Source: Tridacna crocea
Lineage: Eukaryota > Mollusca > Bivalvia > Cardiida > Cardiidae
Length of the DNA stretch: 64,000 bases
Direction of reading: 5' to 3'
NCBI GenBank assembly: GCA_943736015.1
Contig: OX031059.1
Coordinates: 20,323,501-20,387,500 of the forward strand
Both the position numbers and the translations under genes were made by a program. The notes under the pieces are model-generated. The model did no database searches. It was not told the origin of the DNA and saw only the letters and a list, made by a program, of their open reading frames with translations. Positions 11,531 through 22,049 of this stretch are shown here, in pieces (the stretch's first letter is position 1; each line of letters begins with the position of its first letter).

Positions 11531-11811
11531 ACTGCTCATTTCAAGGGTTTATCAGTAAAGAAAGGGATGTAAAGGCCTTCTTATGCTCTTTAAGTTTCCA
11601 ATTCATGAAGTCAGCCAGGACTGTTATGCAACCTCCTCAAACAAAAACCCAGTAAAGTCTGATGAGATGTCTTCTAAGCTGGCAAGGCTGTAAATTTTTT
11701 CCCTTTATTTGCATTTGTGTGTGGAAGGGGACACTTGGGGGAGTAGGGGGGGAGGGGGTGGCAGAGATTCTTTTTCTTTCTACCTACAGATTTGATGAAC
11801 AATAAGTACAG

Positions 11812-11908
11812 ACTTGAGGAACAATGTACGATTGTGTGTGAACAAACTTGCGTTATACTTGACAAATGCACTACTCATGAAGGTGTGGAAAGACAGCTAA
11901 AAAACTGA
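11812..11908 (+). CDS. Candidate last exon B, unit 3
   Basis: The acceptor AGTACAG is followed in phase 2 by LEEQCTIVCEQTCVILDKC, then TTHEGVERQLKN and TGA. All four cysteines are present and several changes from unit 4 are conservative (D/E, E/D). The alternative frame through the same exon has an early stop in this copy, which supports this reading. Confidence 0.4.
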
Positions 11909-12068
11909 AAATCAGAAAAGACTGCCACTGGCGAAGGTAATGAACAGTATATCAACCCTTTACTTTTTCATATACTGTATATGTGGATACATATGTGCGT
12001 CAAAAGATTTGTGAATCTTTGCTTATGGATATTTGCTTTGGGAAATTTGTTTTCACATTTAATACGCT

Positions 12069-12091
12069 GATTTTTTTTTTTTTTTTTTTTT
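12069..12091. repeat. Poly-T tract
   Basis: Homopolymer run at the empty MITE site of S1. The equivalent tract follows the MITE at about 23,790 in S3. Confidence 0.9.
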
Positions 12092-12927
12092 CGGGGGTGA
12101 GGGGGGGGAGTGGGGTATAGTTGGGTTAAAATACCCTAAAAGAAAAGTTTGCCAAAGTTTAAAATATGAGAAATCACAAAAATTTCCATGTCACAAAAAT
12201 TTCCACTTACATAATATAATATATCTATCTCTTGTAAAGGTTCTATACTGTAGCTAAGTTACAATAGAAAACTTACCTTAACTGATGTAACATGATTCCC
12301 CCCCCCACTTCCACTCACCACCACGGCTTTGACAGAAACAGTCAATTAATAAAAACTTTTCTAAGTTCAAGGGAAGATTACACTTGAATTATATTGAGTA
12401 GATGATTGAAAACTGCATCTTGTACAACTTCAGTATACGATCAACAAATCAAGAAACTTTCAATACAATAGCAGCTAAATTGTAGGAGTCTGTGACACAA
12501 AAATACTTCTATTTCCTACATAGACAGACACACAGATGGACGTCCAGACAGATTGATTCCAGAATACTTCCGAAAACATGTTTTGCGGGAGGTATGATTA
12601 AAGTCCAGGTTGTTAACAGTATCTTTTATCCTTCTTAACACTGAATTTCAAATAGCATAGTTCGAAATATTAATCCAGGGGTCTCAAACCTAAATTCCAG
12701 CTCTGCCAACCTCTTTTCTGGAGTGTTTTCTTTCATTATTTTCAACTAATTTCATTCCTCTAATAATGCTTATTACTGTTGCCATGATATTCATGTTTAT
12801 TTTACGATGTTTTCAACATGATTTCAAATATAATATGTGAGCCACTGTATCTATCCATGGTTCTCTGGACTTTCTTTTACTATAGTACTCTGCACAATAC
12901 TTCACGAGTCACTGACTTCAATCTGAT

Positions 12928-12989
12928 ATGACCATTGTGGAAACAAGGATAGGCAGTAAGAGAGAAAGGAATCCTGCTATCAATTCAAG
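12928..12989 (+). CDS. First coding exon E1, copy S1
   Basis: ATG followed by TIVETRIGSKREKNPAINS and a donor AAG|GTAAGAC in phase 2. An in-frame TGA lies four codons upstream of the ATG, so this is the first possible start. CTTTCTTTTACTATAG about 40 nt upstream looks like an acceptor, so a non-coding leader exon is likely. Three copies exist (18,709 and 24,599). The protein is not recognised. Confidence 0.45.
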
Positions 12990-13191
12990 GTAAGACACTG
13001 GTAACAAGTGGATTTCTTTTTTCCTCATGATACAATTTGAAAACTAATATGTTTTGCTATTACTGCACTGAATACACACATACGAAAAGCTATAAAGTGT
13101 TTGGAAATAAGAGAAAACTCACACATTCTTTGCCACGAAGACAGAAAACCTGTTCTATACAATTTGAAAACTGACAGAGTATTTCAGAATA

Positions 13192-13414
13192 TTAACCCTT
13201 TCCAAAATCCTGAATTTTTACGACCCAGAGGAGGAAGCCTTCTGAAAACATAGTGGGAAAAAGATAAAACGCTAGTAACCAGTATTTTCTCCTTTTCTCA
13301 CAATCTTTTCTGCTCTACTAGAGTCAAGTTTATATTTTTGAGTCAAGTTTAATTTGTTCTCTCCAAATGCTTTTAATCTGGACAAGTCTAAAATTTTAGC
13401 GTTTGATAACAACT
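13192..13414 (-). mobile_element. TTAA MITE, old copy (S1)
   Basis: Starts TTAACCCTTTCCAAAATCC. The right end has decayed to GTTTGATAACAACTTG. Also present at the same place in S2, so it predates the duplication. Confidence 0.8.
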
Positions 13415-13448
13415 TGACCTTGGCAACATTACGCATGCTATTTTTCAG

Positions 13449-13534
13449 ATTAGATGACCAACACACTGATAAAGCCGGGCTACCAAGACAAGCACTAAGA
13501 TGCCCCAAAACAAGGAAGTGTGCAAATGGGAAAG
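13449..13534 (+). CDS. Exon E2, copy S1
   Basis: 86-nt exon after TATTTTTCAG, ending AAAG|GTACAT, phases 2 to 1. It reads LDDQHTDKAGLPRQALRC followed by PKTRKCANGK. It joins E1 in phase. It can join either E3 or exon A, since both have phase-1 starts. Its DDxxxxxxxxLPR start resembles exons A and E4, which suggests internal exon duplication. Confidence 0.5.
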
Positions 13535-14117
13535 GTACATACTTTACCAGATTTTCAACAGTATTTAAGTTTTGTAGCTGCTACACCTATCTATGCATTC
13601 TTGGAGTTTCTGGAATTATGCTGTTCTACATTCTGCTCTTGATACCCATTCTGTATATTGAGCAGGTCAGATTTATTCTGCAACTAGCCATGGGCATTCT
13701 TAGCTGAGATACCTACCTGTGGAAATTTACAGGTTTTTCACCATGTCCCTCACAGTGCTATGGTTTGAGTTTTCTTAAATCTAACAGTCTACTTTAATCT
13801 TGCTTAGAATATCAAATATCATCATCAATCCAATAAGTGACAAAAACAGCAAAACGCACATATTAAATTTTGGTAAAAAAGGTCATTGGTGCTACAAGTA
13901 CAGAGTTGTGGAAAGCCAGAGTTTCCCAACATACAGCAAATAGCAAAGTCCAGACTGCAATTTTTGCGACCTCTGATCTCTAGGCAAAAATAAAGAGCCA
14001 ACAGTGATAGGTATTCAGAAGTTAGTTGTAGAATAATGAAACGTTCTCCGTCTTCAACAGGTACATGTACTCATGGAAGAAAGCTTTAAGTTTCTTTGTA
14101 AAGTTTCTGTCACATAT

Positions 14118-14325
14118 TATTTTGCCCCAAATTCCAGAATTTTAAGAAACCCAGGAAGGAAACTATTAGATATAATCTGGGACAGAGAGAAAATACTGTA
14201 AACCAGCATTTTCTCCTTTGTCTACATTGTTTGCTACACTTCCAAAAGCAAATTTCATTTTTCAAGAGACTTATTGAGTCATCTGAAAGTGTTTTAAAAT
14301 TGGACAAGATTTTTAGAAATGTATA
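14118..14325 (-). mobile_element. Decayed TTAA MITE (S1)
   Basis: Recognisable by AACCAGCATTTTCTCCTTTG and ATTGGACAAGATTTTTAG. The termini are eroded. The counterpart is at 19,885-20,100. Confidence 0.6.
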
Positions 14326-14395
14326 GGCCATCTTACTAGTTATGTCAAGTAAAAAAGGTATGTGAAACATTTTCCTTACATCTTTGTTCCATTAG

Positions 14396-14482
14396 TTGAC
14401 CCACAGACAGAAGTGAGGGACTTAGCTATTATCCTTTCCACCAAGTGGCCCCAAACCACCTTGCAGTTTGCCACATGAAAAG
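14396..14482 (+). pseudogene. Exon E3, copy S1, frameshifted
   Basis: 87 nt against 85 nt in S2. A two-base difference near CACAGACAGAAGTG puts the frame into a TGA close to the donor, and the in-phase join with E4 is lost. S1 can still make the E1-E2-A-B form, which skips E3 and E4. Confidence 0.45.
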
Positions 14483-14570
14483 GTACTTTTTAATGTTTCT
14501 TTTTTACAAGTAATCAATTTTGCTTTATCTGTACTGCATATAAATAAAGCTAATATTATCAATCAATGGT

Positions 14571-14787
14571 AAACCCTTTACCGAACATTCACTGGTTTTC
14601 ATGACCCTGAGGAAGAGGCCTTTGGAAGACATTGTGGGAAAAACATTTTCTACTTTTCCCACAATGATTTTTTTTCCCGAACCCTCCCAACTCAGATTTT
14701 GATTTTTCAGTCACATTTATTTTGTAGTCTACAAATGTTTTCAATTTGGACTTATCTATAAATTTGTCATTTGTAAAAGAGTTCAAC
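14571..14787 (-). mobile_element. TTAA MITE with shortened centre (S1)
   Basis: CCCTTTACCGAACATTC to GTAAAAGAGTTCAAC. The hairpin apex is deleted, leaving TTGTGGGAAAAACATTTTC. Confidence 0.75.
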
Positions 14788-14848
14788 AAAGGATATAATT
14801 CACAAATGTTTTATTTGATGTCGAAATTCAGTTATTCTTTTCTCTCAG

Positions 14849-14999
14849 TTTGAACACAGACATACTTTCTACTAACGTCAATTCCAACAGATCTAAGAAG
14901 CTTATTTGTAGGCAAGATGACCCACCTACTAGAAGGAACTGGGCTACCAAGAAGACCACCACAGTGCCCAGGAAAAGTGCAGTTTCGTTATTGAAAAAG
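14849..14999 (+). CDS. Exon E4, copy S1
   Basis: 151-nt exon after TTCTTTTCTCTCAG, ending AAAAAG|GTACTT, phases 2 to 0. It reads NTDILSTNVNSNRSKKLIC, then RQDDPPTRRNWATKKTTT, then VPRKSAVSLLKK. It is strongly basic. Differences from S2 are mostly synonymous (ACT/ACA, TCG/TCC), with one L-to-W near the end. The phase-0 exit fits the exon at 24,932. Confidence 0.5.
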
Positions 15000-15339
15000 G
15001 TACTTGTCTTAACCCTAATTTTAAAACAAACAGTAAAGCATTGATAGCTGCAGCACCTATCTATGATTTCACTGTTCTTTTTTACCAGTACTTTACAACT
15101 TTTGTGCCTTACAACTGGCTTTTTTCCAACACAAAAGTTGACTCAACCATAGTCAACATTGAGGATGGGACACTAAAAGCCTAAAAGGTGCCGCATTAGT
15201 ACAATAGACATTTGAATACATGTCAGGTAAAAAGGGCCTTATTGATACATTTGTGTGTTCAAGCTGCTTGTGGTCCGAATTTCTCAAATTAGTTGCAGTT
15301 TAAATCAGTGGTCATACTGCTATTCTGAATGCTTTGGTC

Positions 15340-15557
15340 TTAACCCTTTACACCATAGATATCCATTGCTTGTAGGAGCTTTTGGAAACATTCTTGCAAA
15401 TGGTGAAATTGCTCATGACGAGCAATTTCACCTTTTGCCACAATGTTTTCTATGCTATCAAAAGGTGTCATATACACATAACAAACAGCTTCATCCTTGC
15501 TGTTATTTAGGGTCAATTAGAGATACCATAGAAATGCCTTATAGGGTTAAGGGTTAA
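15340..15557 (+). mobile_element. TTAA MITE, subfamily B (S1)
   Basis: Starts TTAACCCTTTACACCATAG and ends AGGGTTAAGGGTTAA. Its hairpin apex is GCTCATGACGAGC instead of the GGTAACC type, and the right arm encodes a different sequence with ATAACAAACAGCTTCATCC. Confidence 0.9.
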
Positions 15558-15882
15558 TCAGCAGTGACCATTAAATGGACTAAACAGGTGCAAGGTAAAT
15601 CATAAGAGTTACTTGTCAAAGGATTAGGAATCTTCTGTTTCTTCACAGGAAGCCTTTACAGAAATATTCGAACTTCATTCTGAATGTTGATTTCATTTGG
15701 GCGTAAATATTGATGGCACGGTTGATTACACTATTTAGTGCATCACATGACATTTGCTGTGAAAATCAGTAAGTCATCTGTATTAACATGGACTAGGTGG
15801 AAAAATTGGGGGGGGGGAGTATTAAAAAATGGACAAATGAAGTATATAGTTGGTGTATTCGTTTGACTTTTATTAATTTAAG

Positions 15883-15952
15883 GTGATGACCTTCCCAGGA
15901 AAAGTACAAACAGACCACTGGAGACACAGACTACCAAAGAAGAGGCTAGAGG
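15883..15952 (+). CDS. Candidate exon A, unit 4
   Basis: 70-nt exon after TTAATTTAAG, reading DDLPRKSTNRPLETQTTKE, phases 1 to 2. Against unit 5 the two differences (AAA/AAG, GCT/GCC) are both synonymous in this frame, but K-to-R and L-to-P in the competing frame. E2 (phase 1 exit) can splice directly to it. Confidence 0.5.
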
Positions 15953-16124
15953 GTAAAGATTACCTGATAATGGGTGAAGATGTTTCAAATAATTTTATTT
16001 ATATGTTTTTCTCTATCATGCATGCTCCTGTAGGGAGATGTTTACAATTGTAAGTTAAAGAAATTAGTTAAATGAAGAATCAGATTTGCAGACAAGCTTT
16101 CAACTTCAGTAATCTTCTTTTGCA

Positions 16125-16265
16125 ATGGCATTGTTCACACAAGAGGTATGGAGTGGGCTCTTCAAAACTTCTTCCTGGTCAGTTGTTTTTAGTGGGGTTC
16201 ATATACCATCCATGCTGGATTTGGGTGTTCCATACTTTCTTTTGTCTTCTAATGCTTTCCTCTGA
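16125..16265 (+). CDS. Conserved short ORF, unit 4
   Basis: 47 codons from ATG to TGA. It starts MALFTQEVWSGLFKTSSWSV and ends SSNAFL. It is two codons shorter than unit 2 because CGA became TGA. Confidence 0.35.
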   Translation: MALFTQEVWSGLFKTSSWSVVFSGVHIPSMLDLGVPYFLLSSNAFL

Positions 16266-16279
16266 AAATAACTGCAGTC

Positions 16280-16990
16280 ACTATGGATAAGTCAACAGAT
16301 GCTGAAAGATGAAATTACAGTTGAATTCTGCATTTAGTCCAAAATGTGTATGTTTCAATTTCATATTGTCAGGACCCATGCACATATCCTATTACTCTTG
16401 AGTTTCTCAGTCTGAAAATGACTGCAGTCTTGATGATTAAGTGAACAGCTACTGAGAGATGAATAAGAGTTTCCTAGAACACACATAATAGAGTTTGCTA
16501 GAACACGCATAATTGCTTGGAAAAAAACTGTTTTGTATACAATGTGTGTATATGATAATTTTGTCGCCAAGATCCTCTTATCATGTTAGTACTGTTTTGG
16601 TTGGAAAATGACTAACGTATTTATGTTTAAGTCAACAGACGCTGAGAGATAAAGAAGGATTTGGCTGAAAACTGTGTTAACCCTTTAGCCCATAAGGCAT
16701 TTCTATGGTATCAATAACTGACCCTAAATAACCACAAGGATGAAGCTGTTTCGTATGTGTATATGACCCCTTTTGATAGCATGGACGTGAGGAGCAATTT
16801 CACCATTTGCCACAATGTTTTCCAAAGGCTCCTACGAGCAATGCGTAGAAATGAGTATACTTTGTATTTGTCAAATTCATTACAGCCAAGATCCAGACAT
16901 CCTTAACATCCTCAGTTCTTCAGTTTTAAAATGATTGCAGTCTCTTGGGTTTGGTGAACAGTGCTTAGAGATAAAGAAGGGTTTGGAAAA
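16280..16990. repeat. 165-bp tandem repeat, unit 4
   Basis: About four copies, interrupted at 16,677 by a MITE fragment. The GCTAGAACACACATAAT phrase is itself duplicated at about 16,475-16,510. Confidence 0.75.
16677..16852 (-). mobile_element. Subfamily-B MITE, truncated (S1)
   Basis: TTAACCCTTTAGCCCATAAGG to GCAATGCGTAGAAATGAG. One stem is reduced, and no right TTAA is seen. Confidence 0.75.
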
Positions 16991-17538
16991 CTCTGTGAAT
17001 TCCATATGTGTATGTAAACTTCATGCACCAAGCTCAACATATCCAATGCTTTTGAAGCACATTATTTTCTGAAAAATAGGGATGATATCCATGCAAAGAA
17101 TTTACCATGGCTATATGTTGCAGCTAGAACACACACACATATATAATAATTGCTGCCAAAGTTGGTTAAGTTTGTACTTGGATGACTCTCTGGTTGACCA
17201 CAGAGCCTGGTCTGTAAAATTACTCATTTCAAGGGGTCCATCAGTTAAGAAAGGGATATAAGGCCTTACACTCTTTCTTTTAAGTTTCCAACAATGTAGA
17301 CTTAAGTTGTACTACAAGTCTACCCCATGGATGTGCACCCATGCATGAAGTCAGTCAGGATTGTTATGCAACCTCCTCATACAGAAAGCCAGTAAAGTCT
17401 GACCAGATGTCTTCTATGCTCAAGTGGCAAGTGGCAAGGCTATAAATGTTTTCCCTTTATTTGCATTTGGGAAAGGGCAGGGGGGAGGGGGAGATTATTT
17501 TTCTTTCTACCTACAGATCTGATGAACAATAACTACAG

Positions 17539-17629
17539 ATTTGATGAACAATGTAGGATTGTGTGTGAGCAGACTTGTGTTAAACTTGAAAGATGCACTA
17601 CTCATCAAGGTGTGGAGAGACGGCTATGA
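17539..17629 (+). CDS. Candidate last exon B, unit 4
   Basis: After AACTACAG, phase 2: FDEQCRIVCEQTCVKLERC, then TTHQGVERRL and TGA. It follows exon A in phase. A second reading frame from the acceptor 22 nt upstream, joined in phase 1, gives the same protein from a longer exon, while the frame LMNNVGLCVSR stays open to a donor AAG|GTAATG. The terminal reading is preferred because it is the one kept open in unit 3. Confidence 0.45.
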
Positions 17630-17790
17630 AATTGAAAATCAGCAAAGACTGCCGTTGGCGAAGGTAATGAACAGTTTATTTTATTTATTCTTTACTTTTT
17701 CTTATACTGTATATGTGGATAAATATGTGCGTCGAAAGATTTGTTAATCTTTGCTTATGGATATTTGCTTTGGGAAATTTGTTTTCGCAT

Positions 17791-18019
17791 TTAACCCTTT
17801 CCTAAACAATCTATGGTTCTTACGACCCTGAGATAGAAGCCTTTTGAAAAAATTGTGGGAAAAGGAGGAAATGCTGGTAGCCAGCATTTTTTCCTTTTCC
17901 CACAATGTTTTCTACCCTGCTGAAAACAAATTACAATTTTTGAGGAAATTTTGTTTTGTCATCTGCAAGTGCTTTTGATTTGGACCAGTCTAAAATTCTC
18001 TTGTTTGGTAAGGAGTTAA
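17791..18019 (-). mobile_element. Full-length TTAA MITE at the start of S2
   Basis: TTAACCCTTTCC to GGAGTTAAG. The S1 counterpart at about 12,058 reads CATTTAATACGCTG with no element, matching the S3 flank TTAAGATACTGCTG. The element therefore entered one TTAA site before S2 and S3 separated. Confidence 0.92.
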
Positions 18020-18708
18020 GACAGTTTTTTTTTTCTTTTTGTATAGTTGGGGTAAAATACCCAAACAGAAAAGTTTGCCAAAGTTTTAAATTCGAGAAAT
18101 CACAAAACTTTACATTTCACAAAAATTTCCACTTGCACAGTATCTATCTCTTGTAAAAGTTCTATACTATAACTAGATTGAAAACTGCATCTTGCACGAA
18201 TTCAGTATAAGATCAACGAATCAAAAAACTTTCAATACAATGGCAGTAAAACTCTAGGAGGAGTCTGTGCCACAAAATTACTTGTATTTCGTACGCAGAC
18301 GGACACACAGATGGACGTCCAGACATACTGATTGCAGTATACCTTTGAAAACATATGTTTTACGGTGGGGGGGTGTAATTAAAGTCCAAGTTTTTTACAG
18401 TATCATTTATCCTTCTGAAAACTGTATTTTAAATAGCATGGTTCAAAAAATTAATCCAGGGGTCACAAACCTAAATTCCAGCTCTGCCAACCTCTTTTCT
18501 GGAATGTTTTCTCTCATCATTTTCAACTAATTTCATTCCTTTAATAATGCTTATTACTGTTGCCATGATATTCATGTTTATTTTACGATGTTTTCAACAT
18601 GATATCAAATATAATATGTGAGCCACTGTATCTATCCATGGTTCTCTGGGCTTTCTTTTACTATAGTACTCTGCACAATACTTCACCAGTCACTGACTTC
18701 AATCTGAT

Positions 18709-18770
18709 ATGACCATTGTGGAAACAAGGATAGGCAGTAAGAGAGAAATGAGTCCTGCTATCAATTCAGG
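18709..18770 (+). CDS. First coding exon E1, copy S2
   Basis: ATG followed by TIVETRIGSKREMSPAINS, donor CAGG|GTAAGAC, phase 2. It continues in phase into E2 at 19,228. This copy heads the only block in which E1, E2, E3 and E4 are all open and phase-compatible (2/2, 1/1, 2/2), giving a deduced chain of about 130 residues before the last exons. Confidence 0.5.
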
Positions 18771-18972
18771 GTAAGACACTGGTAACAAGTGGATTTCTTC
18801 TTTCCTCATGATACAATTTGAAAACTAATATGTTTTGCTATTACTGCACTGAATACACCTATACAAAAAGCTATAAGGTGGTTGGAAATAAGAGATAACT
18901 CACACATTCTTTGCCACGAAGACAGAAAAGCTATTCTATACAATTTGAAAACTGACAGAGTATTTCAGAATA

Positions 18973-19193
18973 TTAACCCTTTCCAAAATCCTGAATTTTT
19001 ACGACCCAGAGGAGGAAGCCTTCTGAAAACAGTGGGAAAAAGATAAAACGCTAGTAACCAGCATTTTCTCCTTTTCTCACAATCTTTTCTGCTCTACTAG
19101 AGTCAAGTTTATATTTTTGAGTCAAGTTTAATTTGTTCTCTCCAAATGCTTTTAATCTGGACAAGTCTAAAATTTTAGCGTTTGATAACAACT
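18973..19193 (-). mobile_element. TTAA MITE, old copy (S2)
   Basis: Same insertion as 13,192 carried along by the block duplication. The stem before the centre is slightly shorter. Confidence 0.8.
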
Positions 19194-19227
19194 TGACCTT
19201 GGCAACATTACGCATGCTATTTTTCAG

Positions 19228-19313
19228 ATTAGATGACCAACACACTGATAAAGCCGGGCTACCAAGACAAGCACTAAGATGCCCCAAAATAAGGAAGTGT
19301 GCAAATGGAAAAG
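19228..19313 (+). CDS. Exon E2, copy S2
   Basis: 86 nt, phases 2 to 1. It reads LDDQHTDKAGLPRQALRC then PKIRKCANGK. Differs from S1 by T-to-I and one synonymous change. Confidence 0.5.
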
Positions 19314-19884
19314 GTACATACTTTACCAGATTTTCAACAGTATTTAAGTTTTGTAGCGGCTACATCTATCTATTCTTGGAGTATCTGGAATTATGCTGTT
19401 CTACATTCTGCTCTTGATACCCATTCTGTAGATTGAGCAGGTCAGATTTAATCTGCAACTAGCCATGTGCATTCTTAGCTGAGATACCTACCTGTGGAAA
19501 TTTACAGGTTTTTCACCATGTCCATAACAAGGCTATGGTTTGAGTTTTTTTTTTAAATCTAACAGTCTACTGTAATTTTGCTTAGAATTCCAAATATCAT
19601 CATCAATCCAATAAGTGACAAAAACAACAAAACACACATATTAAATTTTGGTAAAAGAGGACATTGGTACTAAAACTACAGAGTTGTGGAAAGCCAGAGT
19701 TTCCCAACATACAGCAACTATCAAAGTTCAGACTGCAATTTTTGTGACCTCTGATCTCTAGGCAAAATAAAGAGCCAACAGTGGTAGGTATTCAGAAGTT
19801 AGTTGTAGAAAATTGAAACGTTCTCCGTCTTCAACAGGTACATGTACTCATGGAAGAAAGCTTTAAGTTTCTTTGTAAAGTTTC

Positions 19885-20100
19885 TGCCACATATTATTTT
19901 GCCCCAAATTCCAGAATTTTAAGAAGCCCAGGAAAGAAGGCATTTGAAATAATCTGGAACAGGGAGAAAATACTGTAAACCAGCATTTTCTCCTTTGTCT
20001 ACATTGTTTGCTACACTTCCAAAAGCAAACGTCATTTTTCAAGAGACTTATTGAGTCATCTGAAAGTGTTTTAAAAATGGACAAGATTGTTAGAAATGTA
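19885..20100 (-). mobile_element. Decayed TTAA MITE (S2)
   Basis: Duplicate of the copy at 14,118. Confidence 0.6.
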
Positions 20101-20172
20101 TAGGCCATCTTACTAGTTATGTCAAGTAAGAAAGGTATGTGAAACATTTTCCTTACATCTTTGTTCCATTAG

Positions 20173-20257
20173 TTGACCCAAAGACAAGTGAGGGACTTAG
20201 CTATTATCCTTTCCACCAAGTGGCCCCAAACCACCTTGCAGTTTGCCACATGAAAAG
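20173..20257 (+). CDS. Exon E3, copy S2 (open)
   Basis: 85-nt exon after TTTGTTCCATTAG, ending AAAAG|GTACTT, phases 1 to 2. It reads DPKTSEGLSYYPFHQVAPN then HLAVCHMK. The phases fit E2 upstream and E4 downstream exactly. No known domain recognised. Confidence 0.5.
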
Positions 20258-20345
20258 GTACTTTTTAATGTTTCTTTTTTACAAGTAATCCATTTTGCTT
20301 TATCTGTACTGCATATAAATAAAGCTAATATTATCAATCAATGGT

Positions 20346-20560
20346 AAACCCTTTACCGAACATTCACTGGTTTTCATGACCCTGAGGAAGAGGCCTTTGG
20401 AAGACATTGTGGGAAAAACATTTTCTACTTTTCCCACAATGATTTTTTTCCCGAACCCTCCCAACTCAGATTTTGAATTTTTAGTCACATTTATTTTGTC
20501 GTCTGCAATGTTTTCAATTTGGACTTATCTATAAATTTGTCATTTGTAAAAGAGTTCAAC
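20346..20560 (-). mobile_element. TTAA MITE with shortened centre (S2)
   Basis: Duplicate of the copy at 14,571. Confidence 0.75.
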
Positions 20561-20621
20561 AAAGGAGATAATTCACATATGTTTTATTTGATGTCGAAAT
20601 TCAGTTATTCTTTTCTCTCAG

Positions 20622-20772
20622 TTTGAACACAGACATACTTTCTACTAACGTCAATTCCAACAGATCTAAGAAGCTTATTTGTAGGCAAGATGACCCACCT
20701 ACAAGAAGGAACTGGGCTACCAAGAAGACCACCACAGTGCCCAGGAAAAGTGCAGTTTCCTTATGGAAAAAG
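20622..20772 (+). CDS. Exon E4, copy S2
   Basis: 151 nt, phases 2 to 0. Same basic sequence as S1 with SLWKK at the end. The phase-0 exit has no partner in exon A (phase 1), but it fits the exon at 24,932. The long isoform would therefore skip A and B of this block. Confidence 0.5.
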
Positions 20773-21111
20773 GTATTTGTCCTAACCCTAATTTAAAAAC
20801 AAACAGTAAAGCATTGATAGCTGCAGCACCTATCTATGATTTTACTGTTATTTTTACCAGTACTTTACAACTTTTGTGCCTTACAACTGGCTTTTTTCCA
20901 ACACAAAAGTTGACTCAACCATAGTCAACATTGAGGATGGGACACTAAATGCCTAAAAGGTGCCGCATTAGTACAATAGACACTTGAATACATGTCAGGT
21001 AAAAAGGGCCTTATTGAAACATTTGTGTGTTCAAGCTGCTTGTGGCCCGAGTTTCTCAACTTAGTTGCAGTTTAAATCAGTGGTCAGACTGCTATTCTGA
21101 ATGCTTTGGTC

Positions 21112-21329
21112 TTAACCCTTTACACCATAGATACCCATTGCTTGTAGGAGCCTTTGGAAACATTGTGGCAAAAGGTGAAATTGCTCATGACGAGCAATTT
21201 CACCTTTTGCCACAATGTTTTGTTTGCTATCAAAAGGTGTCATATACACATAACAAACCGCTTCATCCTTGCTGTTATTTAGGGTCAATTAGAGATACCA
21301 TAGAAATGCCTTATAGGGTTAAGGGTTAA
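21112..21329 (+). mobile_element. TTAA MITE, subfamily B (S2)
   Basis: Duplicate of 15,340 with a better stem: TTGTGGCAAAAGGTGAAATT pairs with AATTTCACCTTTTGCCACAA. Confidence 0.92.
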
Positions 21330-21654
21330 TCAGCAGTGACCATTAAATGGACTAAACAGGTGCAAGGTAAATCATAAGAGTTACATGTCAAAGGAGTAGG
21401 AAACTTCTGTTTCTTCACAGGAAGCCTTTACAGAAATATTCGAACTTCATTCTGAATGTTGCTTTCATTTGGGCGTAAATATTGATGGCACGGTTGATTA
21501 CACTATTTAGTGCATCACATGACATTTGCTGTGAAAATCAGATAGTCATCTGTATTAACATGGACAAGGTGGAAAAATTGGGGGGAAAAGTATTTAAAAA
21601 ATGGACAAATGAAGTATATAATTGGTGTATCCGTTTGACTTTTATTAATTTAAG

Positions 21655-21724
21655 GTGATGACCTTCCCAGGAAGAGTACAAACAGACCACTGGAGACACA
21701 GACTACCAAAGAAGAGGCCAGAGG
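21655..21724 (+). CDS. Candidate exon A, unit 5
   Basis: 70 nt, reads DDLPRKSTNRPLETQTTKE, phases 1 to 2, donor GG|GTAATG. Confidence 0.5.
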
Positions 21725-21896
21725 GTAATGATTACCTGATAATGGGTGAAGATGTTTCAAATAATTTTGTTTATATGTTTTTCTCTATCGTGCATGCTCC
21801 TTTAGGGAGATGTTTACAATTGTAAGTTAAAGAAATTAGTTACATGAAGAATCAGATTTGCAGACAAGCTTTCAACTTCAGTAATCTTCTTTTGCA

Positions 21897-22037
21897 ATGG
21901 CATTGTTCACACAAGAAGTATGGAGTGGGCTCTTCAAAACTTCTTCCTGGTCAGTTGTTTTTAGTGGGGTTCATATACCATCCATGCTGGATTTGGGTGT
22001 TCCATACTCTCTTTTGTCTTCTAATGCTTTCCTCTGA
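21897..22037 (+). CDS. Conserved short ORF, unit 5
   Basis: 47 codons, identical to unit 4 except F-to-S near the end (VPYSLL). Confidence 0.35.
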   Translation: MALFTQEVWSGLFKTSSWSVVFSGVHIPSMLDLGVPYSLLSSNAFL

Positions 22038-22049
22038 AAATAACTGCAG

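Larger units (their letters stand above)
9870..12015 (+). repeat. Amplified 2-kb unit 3
   Basis: Third unit. A MITE has inserted at 10,412 and exon A carries a one-base deletion. Confidence 0.8.
12018..17790 (+). repeat. 5.77-kb duplicated block, copy S1
   Basis: Matches 17,790-23,540 almost base for base at an offset of 5,753-5,781, and its start matches 23,540-24,668 again. It carries 5' exon E1, E2, E3, E4 and a whole 2-kb unit (exons A and B). Copies S1 and S2 differ by scattered substitutions and small indels, so the event is fairly recent. S1 lacks the MITE that opens S2 and S3. Confidence 0.95.
15600..17790 (+). repeat. Amplified 2-kb unit 4 (within S1)
   Basis: Carries exon A, the short ORF, a long run of the 165-bp repeat interrupted by a partial subfamily-B MITE, and exon B. 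Confidence 0.85.

Noticed and set aside
13354..13707. 117-residue continuous open frame across exon E2
   Set aside because: It joins MITE, exon and intron sequence. Only the 86-nt part between splice signals is phase-compatible with neighbours.
6264..21724. Exon A in the frame VMTFRGRGQTDHW
   Set aside because: It is open and would fit a phase-0 donor, but differences between copies are then mostly non-synonymous; the DDLPRK frame explains them better.
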